DNA from: Onthophagus taurus
Taxonomy: Eukaryota > Arthropoda > Insecta > Coleoptera > Scarabaeidae
DNA: 64,000 nt
Direction: 5' to 3'
Assembly: GCF_036711975.1 (NCBI RefSeq)
Contig: NC_091972.1
Span: 34,539,001 to 34,603,000 of the forward strand
A model generated the notes under the pieces. It saw only the letters and a program-made list of their open reading frames with translations, was not told the DNA's origin and searched no databases. Below are positions 22,160 to 33,500 of this stretch, piece after piece. Both the position numbers and the translations under genes were made by a program. The first letter of the stretch is position 1, and each line of letters begins with the position of its first letter.

Positions 22160-23791
22160 ATGTCCGAGAAACAAGAAAAATTTAAAGGTGATTGTTGCGG
22201 TGATCCATGGCCTCAGCTAATGATGGCTTGTGCAAGAGTCGTTGAAATATACTCAAGACTTTTCGATAAACCTGATTTATTGAAGATATCAAAGTGTTTA
22301 AAAAGCGTTTGTAAAACTTGTATGTGCAAAAATAAGCATAAAGAATTAAATTTATTGAAACGAAGAGATTCGGAAGAGATTGAAGGAAAAGATGCTCAAA
22401 AATTATTGGGATATGGTTTTATTCCGGATGGTTTAACAACTTTATTAGAAGCAGAAAGTTTTTATTCGCAATTCGAAGAAGATATAATCCCAAAAATAGG
22501 TACAAAAGGTGAAAAAGTAAGAAAAGAGAAATTGTTAAAACAAAATCCATTACAAGACGACAGTTTGGATAATTGCAAATTTCTCGATTCTTCTGGAAAA
22601 GAATCCTTCGAAGAATTTATAAAAACCCGCAACGATTTTATCTCCGAAAAAGGTCTCGTTAAATACGCCCATAATAGCACAAAGAATTGCGTTGAATGCA
22701 AAAAAGTTATTCAAGCCAAAACTTTTTTTATAATCTCACCACACTTAAAAAATTCTTTTTGGCACCCAAACTGTTTTAAATGTACCGAATGTAAGGAGTT
22801 TCTACAAGATTTAAAACATTGCGTCCACGAAGATTCTTTATTTTGTAATCGACATTACGGCGAAAAATTACGACCAAGATGCTCCACTTGTGATGAATTA
22901 ATTTTTAATCAAACTTGTACGCGAGCTTTGGGAAGAAAATGGCATACAGATCATTTTTGGTGTAACGAATGCCATTGTATATTAACTGGAAAACAATACA
23001 CCCGACACGAAGATAAACCTTATTGTTTAAAATGTTACGAATCGACATTCGCCCAATCATGCAAAAAATGTGAGAAATCTATTGGGACAAACGCGAAATA
23101 TTTAATTTATAAAAAAAATCATTGGCACGAAACTTGCTTTACTTGCAAATTTTGCCAAAAATCTTTGGTTAATCAAAAATTTATTACAAAAGAGGATGAT
23201 ATTTATTGCGAAAGATGTCACGAAGAAAAATTAGCTCCTCGTTGTAATTCTTGTTATAAAACGTTCAAATTTGGCACGAACACCGTCGAATACAAGAACA
23301 AACAATTTCATGAGCAGTGTTTTATTTGTAATGAATGTCAAGCGCCTATCGGAGGAAAAAAATTTGCCAATAAACTCGATAAAATATTTTGTGATGATTG
23401 TTACCAAGAAAAATTTGGAACTAAATGTACTAAATGTAATAAAGTTATTATCAAGGGAGGAGTTACTTATAAAAATCAACCCTGGCATACTGAATGTTTT
23501 AACTGTACAAATTGTCCTACTTTACTCTCCGGAGTCACGTTTACAAGTCGCGATGAGAAACCTTATTGCGCGAAATGTTTTGGAAAATTGTTTGCGAAAA
23601 AGTGTTTTGGATGTAGAGAGCCAATTAATGGCGATGGGATTAAATATATTAATTATGATAACCATCATTGGCATGATAACTGTTTCTTTTGTGCTATTTG
23701 CCGATGTGGACTTGGAGGAAAAGGATTTATTATGGAGAAAGACGAAATTTTATGTCCTAATTGTGCTAAAGGAAAATTCAAATCCTGTTAA
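22160..23791 (+). CDS. Lmpt: PET and six-LIM-domain protein, Limpet type, intronless
   Basis: 543 residues from the ATG at 22160; an earlier in-frame TTG at 22127 is not needed. Order: N-terminal Cys-rich segment (CCGDPW near residue 13, then CLKSVCKTCMC..H), PET domain about 82-134 (GFIPDGL.., EKVRKEKLLKQNPLQD), then six LIM double zinc fingers starting near residues 177, 241, 301, 362, 423 and 482, each with the C-x2-C...H-x2-C-x2-C-x2-C...C-x2-C/H pattern. Testin and Prickle have PET plus three LIMs; six LIMs point to Limpet, a muscle/cytoskeleton adaptor in insects (family knowledge). The ORF is uninterrupted, unusual for this normally multi-exon family, so it may be a retrocopy. It lies between a duplicated NDUFS5 end and a duplicated C14orf119 exon. 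An AATAAA signal follows near 23864. Confidence 0.85.
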   Translation: MSEKQEKFKGDCCGDPWPQLMMACARVVEIYSRLFDKPDLLKISKCLKSVCKTCMCKNKHKELNLLKRRDSEEIEGKDAQKLLGYGFIPDGLTTLLEAESFYSQFEEDIIPKIGTKGEKVRKEKLLKQNPLQDDSLDNCKFLDSSGKESFEEFIKTRNDFISEKGLVKYAHNSTKNCVECKKVIQAKTFFIISPHLKNSFWHPNCFKCTECKEFLQDLKHCVHEDSLFCNRHYGEKLRPRCSTCDELIFNQTCTRALGRKWHTDHFWCNECHCILTGKQYTRHEDKPYCLKCYESTFAQSCKKCEKSIGTNAKYLIYKKNHWHETCFTCKFCQKSLVNQKFITKEDDIYCERCHEEKLAPRCNSCYKTFKFGTNTVEYKNKQFHEQCFICNECQAPIGGKKFANKLDKIFCDDCYQEKFGTKCTKCNKVIIKGGVTYKNQPWHTECFNCTNCPTLLSGVTFTSRDEKPYCAKCFGKLFAKKCFGCREPINGDGIKYINYDNHHWHDNCFFCAICRCGLGGKGFIMEKDEILCPNCAKGKFKSC

Positions 23792-24003
23792 ATCTTAATA
23801 TGTTTTTGTAGTTTTAGATAGTATTTTAAGATATATTTTATTATTTATATTTTAAGAAATACAAAAATAAATTCATCAATTTGTTATCAAGACGATTTTA
23901 ATGAAGCATAAAAAAATTTTGAGCAAATAAATTATTTAATAAATAAACATAATAAATAATAATCTACATATCTTGTTGGTTTGATTACCGATCACCTAAC
24001 ACA

Positions 24004-24165
24004 TTAGGCTTCGAATATTTGGTCCCCATTTCCAGCTTGATCATTCCGAATTAACACCCCAGCCTTGAATTTGTCAGTCGATTTAACATCCGATCCCAAC
24101 GAAGTTTTCTCAATAAATTCGAGTTCTGAATTCCATTCAAAACCCTGTACTTTAAACCATTTTGT
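24004..24165 (-). pseudogene. Diverged copy of C14orf119 exon 2
   Basis: The minus-strand frame starts after a good acceptor (TTTTTGCAG) and encodes KWFKVQGFEWNSELEFIEK, then an acidic tail to a stop at 24004-24006: 162 bp against 165 bp in the exon at 17774-17938. About half the residues differ, but the W-F..W-N-E...F frame and length are kept. No exon 1 is visible next to it; satellite begins where its intron would be. Confidence 0.75.
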
Positions 24166-27100
24166 CTGCAAAAAGAAATATCAATTCATTAATAACCATT
24201 TAAACTAATCCTAAAGACATGATCGAATTAACGATTGTGAAAGTATTTGTTCAGCTAATAAGCATTTAAATTAACCCTAAAGGCATGATGCATAAAAGAT
24301 ATTGATCGATCGTTGGTATTCATCAGCTTATAGGTCTCTAAATATGAAAATGTTGAAGTGTAATCATTTTCCTACCTAAATAGGTTATAACTAAAAAACC
24401 AAACATGATGGAAAGAAATACTTCAGATTAAAAACATTCTCAATTAATCCAAAAATAATAATCCATAAACGGTTTTACCTCATCCTTGATGATTATTCAC
24501 TTATAAGACATACAACACAAAGGTTTCCAAATTAAACGATTTTGAAATCAAAATAAGATATAAATCCAATGCTGAAATTGCTGAAATGTATTGTTTCAGC
24601 TAATAAGCACTAAAATTAACCTTAAAGGCATGATGCATAAAAGATTTTGATCCATCATTGGTATTCATCAGCTTATAGGTCTCTAAATACGCAAATGTTT
24701 AAATTCAGTCATGTATCTACCTAAATAGGTTATAACTTCAAAACTAAAGATTATAGAAAGAAATGTTTCAGATGAAAAACATTCTAAATTAATCCAGAAA
24801 TAATAATTCATAAACGGTTTTACATCATCCTTGATGATTATTCATTTATAAGAAACAAATCACCACGATTTCCAAATTTAACGATTTTGAAATCAAAATA
24901 CGACATAAACCTAAAATTGAAATTGCTGGAATGTATTGTTTCAGTCAATAAGCATTTAAATTAACCTTAAAGGCATGATGCATAAAAGATTTTGATCCAT
25001 CATTGGTATTCATCAGCTTATAGGTCTCTAAATATGAAAATGTTTAAGTTCAATCATTTTCCTACCTAAATTGGTTATAACTTAAAAACTAAAGATGATA
25101 GAAAAAAATGTTTCAGATGAAAAACATTCTAAATTAATCCAGAAATAATAATTCATAAACAGTTTTACTTCATCCTTGATGATTATTCATTTATAAGAGA
25201 CACATCATGAAGATTTCGAAAATTAACGATTTTGAAATCAAAATAAGATATAAATCTAAAACTGAAACTGCTGGAACGTTTTGCTTCAGCTAGTAAGCAT
25301 TTAAATTAACTTTAAAGGTATGATGTATAAAAGATTTTGATCCATCAGCTTACAGGTCTCTAAATATGAAAATGTTTAAGTTCAATCAAGTTCCTACCTA
25401 AATAGGTTATAACTTAAAAACTAAAGATGATAGAAGAAAATGTTTCAGATGAAAAACATTCTATATTAATCCAAAAATAATAATCCATAAACGGTTTTAC
25501 TTCATCCTTGATGATTATTCATTTATAAGAGACAAATCACCACGATTTCCAAATTTAACGATTTTGAAATCAAAATAAGACATAAACCTAAAATTGAAAT
25601 TGCTAGAATGTATTGTTTCAGTTAATAAGCATTTAAATTAACCCTAAAGGCATGATGCATAAAAGATATTGATCCATCATTGGTATTCATCAGCTTATAG
25701 GTCTCTAAATATGAAAATGTTTAAGTTCAATCATTTTCACTAACTAAATTGGTTATAACTTAAAAACTAAAAATGATAGAAGAAAATGTTTCAGATGAAA
25801 AACATTCTAAATTAATCCAGAAATAATAATTCATAAACGGTTTTACTTCATCCTTGATGATTATTCATTTATAAGAGACACATCATGAAGATTTCCAAAA
25901 TTAACGATTTTGAAATCAAAATAAGATATAAATCTAAAACTGAAACTGCTGGAACGTTTTGCTTCAGCTTAGCATTTTTTGCTTAAGCATTTAAATTAAC
26001 TTTAAAGGTATGATGTATAAAAGATTTTGATCCATCAGCTTATAGGTCTCTAAATATGAAAATGTTTAAGTTCAATCAATTTCCTACCTAAATAGGTTAT
26101 AACTTAAAAACTAAAGATGATAGAAGAAAATGTTTCAGATGAAAAACATTCTATATTAATCCAAAAATAATAATCCATAAACGGTTTTACTTCATCCTTG
26201 ATGATTATTCATTTATAAGAGACACATCACGAAGATTTTCAAAATTAATGATTTTGAAATCAAAATAAAATATAAATCTAAAATTGAAAATGGTGGAATG
26301 TATTGTTTCAGCTAATAAGCATTGAAATTAACTTTAAAGGCATAATGCATAAAAGATATTGATCGACCATTGGTATTCATCAGCTTATAGGTCTCTAAAT
26401 ATGAAAATGTTGAAGTATAATCATTTTCCTACCTAAATAGGTTATAACTAAAAAACCAAAGATGATGGAAAGAAATACTTCAGATTAAAAACATTCTCAA
26501 TTAATCCAAAAATAATAATCCATAAACGGTTTTACCTCATCCTTGATGATTATTCATTTATAAGACATACAACACGAAGGTTTCCAAATTAAACGATTTT
26601 GAAATCAAAATAAGATATAAATCCAAAACTGAAATTGCTGGAATGTATTGTTTCAGCTAATAAGCACTAAAATTAACCTTAAAGGAATGATGCATAAAAG
26701 ATTTTGATCTATCATTGGTATTCATCAGCTTATAGGTCTCTAAATACGCAAATGTTTAAATTCAGTCATGTATCTACCTAAATAGGTTATAACTTAAAAA
26801 CTAAAGATGATAGAAAAAAATGTTTCAGATGAAAAACATTCTAAATTAATCCAGAAATAATAATTCATAAACGGTTTTACTTCATCCTTGATGATTATTA
26901 ATTTATAAGAGACAAATCACCACGATTTCCAAATTTAACGATTTTGAAATCAAAATACGACATAAACCTAAAATTGAAATTGCTGGAATGTATTGTTTCA
27001 GTCAATAAGCATTTAAATTAACCGTAAAGGCATGATGCATAAAAGATATTGATCCATCATTGGTATTCATCAGCTTATAGGTCTCTAAATATGAAAATGT

Positions 27101-28406
27101 TTAAGTTCAATCATTTTCCTACCTAAATAGGTTATAACTTAAAAACTAAAGATGATAGAAGAAAATGTTTCAGATGAAAAACATTCTCAATTAATCCAAA
27201 AATAATAATCCATAAACGGTTTTACTTCATCCTTGATGATTATTCATTTATAAGACATACAACACAAAGGTTTCCAAATTAAACGATTTTGAAACCAAAA
27301 TAAGATATAAATCCAAAACTGAAATTGCTGGAATGTATTGTTTCAGCTAATAAGCACTAAAATTAACCTTAAAGATATGATGCATAAAAGATTTTGATCC
27401 ATCATTGGTATTCATCAGCTTATAGGTCTCTAAATACGCAAATGTTTAAATTCAGTCATGTATCTACCTAAATAGGTTTTAACTTCAAAACTAAAGATTA
27501 TAGAAAGAAATGTTTCAGATGAAAAACATTCTTAATTAATCCAGAAATAATAATTCATAAACGGTTTTACTTCATCCTTGATGATTATTCATTTATAAGA
27601 GACAAATCACCACGATTTCCAAATTTAACGATTTTGAAATCAAAATAAGATATAAATCTAAATCTGAAACTGCTGGAACGTTTTGCTTCAGCTAGTAAGC
27701 ATTTAAATTAACTTTAAAGGTATGATGTATAAAAGATTTTGATCCATCAGCTTATAGGTCTCTAAATATGAAAAGGTTTAAGTTCAATCAAGTTCCTACC
27801 TAAATAGGTTATAACTTAAAAATTAAAGATGATAAAAAAAAATGTTTCAGATGAAAAACTTTCTAAATTAATCCAGAAATAATAATTCATAAACGGTTTT
27901 ACTTCATTCTTGATGATTATTCATTTATAAGAGACAAATCACCACGATTGCCAAATTTAACGATTTTGAAATCAAAATACGACATAAACCTAAAATTGAA
28001 ATTGCTGGAATGTATTGTTTCAGTCAATAAGCATTTAAATTAACCTTAAAGGCATGATGCATAAATGATTTTGATCCATCATTGGTATTCATCAGCTTAT
28101 AGGTCTCTAAATATGAAAATGTTTAAGTTCAATCATTTTCCTACCTAAATTGGTTATAAGTTATAACTAAAAAACTAAAGATGATAGAAAAAAATGTTTC
28201 AGATGAAAAACATTCTAAATGAATCCAGAAATAATAATTCATAAACGGTTTTACTTCATCCTTGATGATTATTCATTTATAAGAGACAAATCACCACGAT
28301 TGCCAAATTTAACGATTTTGAAATCAAAATACGACATAAAACTAAAATTGAAATTGCTGGAATGTATTGTTTCAGTCAATAAGCATTTAAATTAACCATA
28401 AAGGCA
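24166..28406. repeat. Satellite array, about 12 monomers of approx. 345 bp
   Basis: Head-to-tail monomers spaced about 332-351 bp. The block TAAACGGTTTTACTTCATCC recurs, with minor variants, near 24467, 24811, 25157, 25488, 25833, 26178, 26522, 26868, 27211, 27559, 27891 and 28241. Several variant types occur. One lacks 13 bp between CCATC and AGCTTATAGG, and one has the AAATACGCAAATG/CAGTCATGTATC variant. The array is cut at 28406 by the LTR element and continues at 38366. Confidence 0.93.
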
Positions 28407-29194
28407 TGTAACAAACCGCATTTTGGGATTCGAAAGCGATTAAAAAAAAATAATAAAACGCAATACAGGCAGAACTTTGTAATTTAATTACGAAGTTGCG
28501 TCTTGAGAACCGAGGGTCCAGACTAAATACTACGTAGGCGGTTCTGGCAGGAATGTGCCGAGGTGGCAGTTAGAGTAGATGGAGCAGGGAAGAAATGAAG
28601 AAAAAATCGGGGAGTCGGTTACGGGATTGGAACAGAAAAGCATCGGGCGAAACCGGGAAATTAAAGTTTTTGTTGTGTTTTTAAATTCGAGTCGTGCGAT
28701 TTGAACTTATAGCAATTTAGTTATAAAATTCGTTGAATTGGATTCTCTTTCTTCGATGAATATTTTACTTTAACAAACGGGTAAGCGTTATTAAAATCTT
28801 AAACTTCCGATTTCTCATTGAACCTGCTAACCACCTCGGCAAATTTCGTAATGATGTTGTTGAATAGCTTATGTCATGTAATTTTTACTTTTTAAAACCT
28901 TTGTCAGTTGTTTTTTTTTATATATAATATAATACGTTCTTGTTCAAAAATAAAGCAAACTTATTCTTTAGCAGTGAAATTTCGTTTTCTTTCAATCTAT
29001 TTTTATTCTTAATTTCAAATTACTGCCGTTTGCTTTCAAGTGAACGAATGCAGTGTGCCAAACCCTAACTCAGTCATTGCTAGCTATCAAGAAAACGGTA
29101 GTGCGTGGACAGTTGGGTACGCGAGCCGCTCCGTGGACCTAGCTAGGAAACCCACTACGGGAAACGAGAAGTTCTCGAGAGCTAGTTTGTGACA
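28407..29194 (+). repeat. 5' LTR, 788 bp
   Basis: Begins TGTAACAAAC and ends GTTTGTGACA, a 10-bp inverted terminal repeat with one mismatch and the TG...CA boundary. A TATA-like run (TATATATAATATAATACG) lies near 28919-28937. An AATAAA signal follows at about 28950, so U3/R/U5 order is plausible, with transcription starting near 28950. Identical by eye to the 3' LTR. Confidence 0.95.
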
Positions 29195-29197
29195 AAC

Positions 29198-29215
29198 TGG
29201 TGTCAGGTGTGGGGT
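29198..29215 (+). promoter_or_regulatory. Candidate primer-binding site
   Basis: TGGTGTCAGGTGTGGGG starts three bases after the LTR, the usual place for a tRNA primer. The first nine bases suit a tRNA-Leu-like 3' end (CTGACACCA). The tRNA cannot be fixed without the host tRNA set. Confidence 0.6.
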
Positions 29216-29442
29216 TGGCACAATTTGATGTAAAAGTAGAAATAAAATCTAATTGTTATTTTTTTATTTTGTTTTTGTTACTATTTCGTGTTTCAAAATT
29301 TAAAGATTTCGAGTTAATTTTCTTTAATGTTTTGTCAATCATTCTTTTGTTTGTACGTATAAAGTAATAAATTTTGTCGTGCAGGGGTTAGTAGGTGAAT
29401 ATTTTGTGACTATCATTAAAAATAATAAAAATCTTAATCACT

Positions 29443-30558
29443 ATGAACGCCGATGATAACGTAGCAGAAATTCCGGGCGAAGCTGAAGGTTCTATTCTAA
29501 CAACACCAATGATGGTTACACCGATTTCTTTAGGAATGTTAGCAGGAACGGTAGAATCTTTTTCAGGTCGAGAAAATGTTAAACTGTATTTTGAAAGGTT
29601 AGAGCAACGTGCGATCTTAGATAATTGGAATGAAACACAAATGCTTCATATTGTTAGGTATCGATTGAGTGGAGAGGCTTATAAATTTTATAAGGCGGAA
29701 ACAAACTTACAGAGTAATCAGGTCACATATGTAGAATTACGGGAAAAATTAATTAAAAAGTTTACCCCGCGAAAATTACCGGGAGAAGCACTAGGGAAAT
29801 TAATGCGCGCGTTCCAAAAACACGATGAATCCGTGTCGTCTTACGTAACCAGTATAAAGTCTATCGCGAATGAGATTATCGAGGAGGACAAAGCGAAAGT
29901 AACAGCAGCAGAATTACCGGGAGTTATTATAAAAATTAATGAATTAGCACTAAGTCAATTTAAAGTGGGAATGAAACGTGAATTAAGCCAAATGGTAGGA
30001 ACGTTACTTATGCGTGAAACGGATTTAACTCTAGATAAAGCGGAAGAGATCGCATCATTTGAAGAATTAAATCAGGCTACAAACCGAAATCGTCCAAATC
30101 GAATTAATATAGGAGCGGTGGATACGACTACTAGATTATGTTACAGATGCGGAAAGTCAGGTCATTTTGCGAAATTTTGTAATGCACAGACAACCGTGTT
30201 TAATTGTTATAATTGCGGGAAACCCGGTCATATTAGTAAACAATGTAGGTTACCTTCAAATAAAATGCAACCGAACTACGACCAAAGGCGTGACCTCCCA
30301 CGCCGTGTTAGTTTTCAAGAGGGTCATTCATCCGATAAGGTAAACAACCGCGACCGAAGAAATTTTTATTACCAACAGCGAGATTATCAAAACGAACCGC
30401 GACGTAATGTAAACGATAACAATTATACGGGCCGACAATCGCCCCCGCAGGTTACTAGATCACCGCAAATTCCCGCAAATAACAGGTACAATGAGACGAA
30501 CTCTTTAAACGCATATCGTCCTGCGGTGAATACCCGAACCGCAGGAGACTCGAATTAA
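29443..30558 (+). CDS. Gag of the LTR retrotransposon
   Basis: 371 residues. Residues 30-210 resemble a Ty3/gypsy capsid region (WNETQMLHIVRYRLSGEAYKFY, EALGKLMRAFQKHDESVSSY). Two CCHC zinc knuckles follow (residues 233-246 and 255-268, both C-x2-C-x4-H-x4-C) that would bind the RNA genome, then a basic, Asn/Arg-rich tail. It packages the element's RNA into particles. The start is the ATG at 29443 after an A-rich leader. The stop lies within the overlap with pol, directly downstream of the slippery heptamer. Confidence 0.93.
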   Translation: MNADDNVAEIPGEAEGSILTTPMMVTPISLGMLAGTVESFSGRENVKLYFERLEQRAILDNWNETQMLHIVRYRLSGEAYKFYKAETNLQSNQVTYVELREKLIKKFTPRKLPGEALGKLMRAFQKHDESVSSYVTSIKSIANEIIEEDKAKVTAAELPGVIIKINELALSQFKVGMKRELSQMVGTLLMRETDLTLDKAEEIASFEELNQATNRNRPNRINIGAVDTTTRLCYRCGKSGHFAKFCNAQTTVFNCYNCGKPGHISKQCRLPSNKMQPNYDQRRDLPRRVSFQEGHSSDKVNNRDRRNFYYQQRDYQNEPRRNVNDNNYTGRQSPPQVTRSPQIPANNRYNETNSLNAYRPAVNTRTAGDSN

Positions 30559-30563
30559 AGGGT
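30504..30563 (+). promoter_or_regulatory. Programmed -1 frameshift signal between gag and pol
   Basis: TTTAAAC at 30504-30510 is in the exact phase needed (T TTA AAC in the gag frame). Eight bases later a perfect 9-bp stem forms (30519-30527 with 30538-30546) around a 10-base loop. Loop bases ACCC (30532-30535) could pair with GGGT (30560-30563) to make a pseudoknot. The pol frame is open from 30495, in -1 relative to gag. A shift here would continue into pol. Confidence 0.85.
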
Positions 30564-33500
30564 TACGATAGGTCAATAAAGTCTGTCGAAAATTATGACC
30601 CAACTGTAAATAAGATTATACCGCATATGAGACTCATTTTTGAAACACCTTTTTCTATTAAATTGTTCAATAAAAACAAACCAATAACGATGTTAGTAGA
30701 CACCGGTTCTCCTGTTACGATAATTAAACATTCTTGTGTAATTTCGGAAGCAATTAAACCTATGTCGGGAGATTTTAGTATTTCGGGAATAACGGGACAC
30801 GGAATTGACATGCTAGGTACGACTGAGTTAAATTTTTCATTGGGGAATGAATCGAATTTAGGAGATTTCTCGTGCTATGTATGTTTGGACAATTTGCCTT
30901 TAACCACAGATGGAGTATTGGGACGCGATTTTATGGAATTTCACAATGTAATTATTGATTTTAGTAAAGGTAGCCTAAATGTAGGAGGTATCGATGTTAG
31001 ATTTTCAAGTATCATGAACGTCAATTTGGGGTCGCAGCGTATTGTGTCTACAGATTCCCTTGAATGTAGAGAATCCACCACATCAGGTTTAGGTGTAGGT
31101 CAGGTAGATAATTTGGAACTCGCGAATGATTATGTATCAGAATTATCAACGGAAATAAATTTAATCGAACCGCAAGTAACGAGGACGGAGTATCTAATAA
31201 AGAAACGTGAAGTCGAAGAAAAGTACGTAACCGAGGAGACGAATCAACGAACGAGGTTTATGCCACTCGAGGTAAATGTTTTGGTAGAAGAGTTTGGGGA
31301 GTTAAGTTCAGATAGCAACGATGACTATGAAACCGGGTATCGCCGAATGATCGATGTAAATGTGGACAGGGATTGTCACGATAGAAGAATAGAAGAAGAA
31401 GAAAAAAAAACAGAGAAATTAAAGACTAAAGAAAGTCAAAGGGAGAGCCGAGAAGGCGAAAGTCAAGAAGACCCCAGCGGAAGTAGTGGATTAGTGACGC
31501 AGAAGTCACGAATTGTTGCAGAAAATAATGAGTTAAGGGAATGCGAAAATGAAGAAGAAATTAAGGATGAAACTGATATGAAAGATACGGAAGAAAACGA
31601 AATAAACAATGATAAAAACTGTCAATGTAATCCTGTTATCACCGTTGAAGAAGATATCGTTGAACCGTTTACAGAGAAGGTGTTAGCGGTTGACGTGCGT
31701 AATAATAATAAAAAGAACGACATTGTAATTGAATCAAGTAAAACGCCCTTTCATCCAAATATATTAATAGGAAGATGTGCTGTTCCAAGAGGGGAAAAAC
31801 CACGAGTATTGGTTGCAAACATAGGAGAAGAATCAATAACGATTCCAAAGCATACAGAGATAGCTAGAGCGTATAGTTGTATAATACCGAATAAGAAGGT
31901 TAATCCAGAAGTAAAAAGCGAGATGGTTGCAATGATAAGAGAAAACGAAGAGACATCAACATTTTTGGAATCGATCTCATTGGTCCACCTATCAGAAACA
32001 GACAAAGAGAAAGTTGAAAAATTGTTACTAGATTATCGAGATATTTTCGACAATGGTGACGAAAGTTTTACGAAAACTCACAAGGTCAAACATCAAATTA
32101 TTACTGAGAATGTACCACCAATTAGTAAACGTCCATATAGAGTACCAGTTCATCAACGAGAGTTCTTGCAGGAAGAAATAGATAAGCTGTTAAAGAAAAA
32201 TATTATTAAACCATCTCATTCACCCTGGTCGGCGCCGGTTGTAATCGTTAACCGGCAGATGTCAGACGGATCGATAAAACCCCGAGTATGTATAGATTAC
32301 CGAGGACTCAACGCGGTAACTAAGAAAGATGTGTACCCGTTGCCGAATCTGCAAGAGACAGTAGATGTGTTAGGGAAGACTAATCTGTTTAGCGTGTTTG
32401 ATGTAGCGTCGGCGTACCATCAAATAGAAGTGGAGAAGAATGACCGAGAAAAAACAGCTTTCTCCACGCCGTTCGGGCACTATGAGAGCAACCGAATGAT
32501 GTTTGGGCTAGTAAATGCCCCCGCGACGTTTCAGCGCTTCATGAATTTTACATTTTCGGGATTATTAGGTACTCATTGCCTCGTCTATTTAGATGATATA
32601 ATAATTTTCAATGGAACGGGTGTCGACGATCATTTGAACAAACTACAAACTATTTTTGATAGAATCCGAGATGCAGGACTAAAACTTAAGATGGAGAAAA
32701 GCCAGATCGCGGTCCCAAAGGTGTCTTATCTTGGTCACATAATATCTGCCCAAGGCGTTCAACCGGATCCGGGAAAAATCAATTCGATACAGAATTTCCC
32801 CGTTCCAAAAAACGTTAGGAATTGTAGAGAATTTTTGGGGCTGGTGGGATGGTATAGGAAATTTATACCGGACTTTACCCGATTAGCGGCCCCAATTACG
32901 AAGTTAACGCGCAAAGATGTCGCGTTTAAATTCGAAAAAGAGCAATTGGAAGCGGTGGAAAGCTTAAAGGCCGCGATAACATCAGAATCGGTATTAATTT
33001 TCCCAGATTTCAATGAGCCTTTCATCTTGGCTACAGACGCGAGTAACACAGGATTAGGTGCTATACTTAGTCAGGTGAGAGAGGGAAATGAACGCCCTGT
33101 GGCTTTCGCTAGTAGAGGACTAAAGAAGGCTGAGCTAAACTATTCGACTACCGAAAAAGAGTGTCTTGCTGTCATATTTGGGATAAAGCAATTTCGGTGC
33201 TACTTATATGGACGCCGTTTCACTATCATAACAGACCACAGACCATTGAAATGGTTGATGAATATCAAAGACCCGAGCTCGAGACTAGCACGATGGGCTT
33301 TAATGCTAATGGAGTATGACTTCGAGATTATCCACAGACCGGGCCGAAAGCATGGAAACGTGGATGCTCTCAGCCGAAACAGTATAGTTTCCCTAATCCG
33401 AAAGGATGAGAAAGATAAGTTATGCATTAATGAAGTAGAGGGAAATTTGTTTGATGCTCCCCAAGGTTGGGTATTAGCTCATTGCGTTTCGGCTGATTTT

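Noticed and set aside
23271..23798. 175-residue frame overlapping the LIM gene in another frame
   Set aside because: Shadow of Cys-rich coding sequence; it has no independent start or domain.
24166..28406. Satellite considered as a CRISPR-like or minisatellite regulatory array
   Set aside because: Whole 345-bp units repeat without unique spacers, and the genome is clearly eukaryotic.
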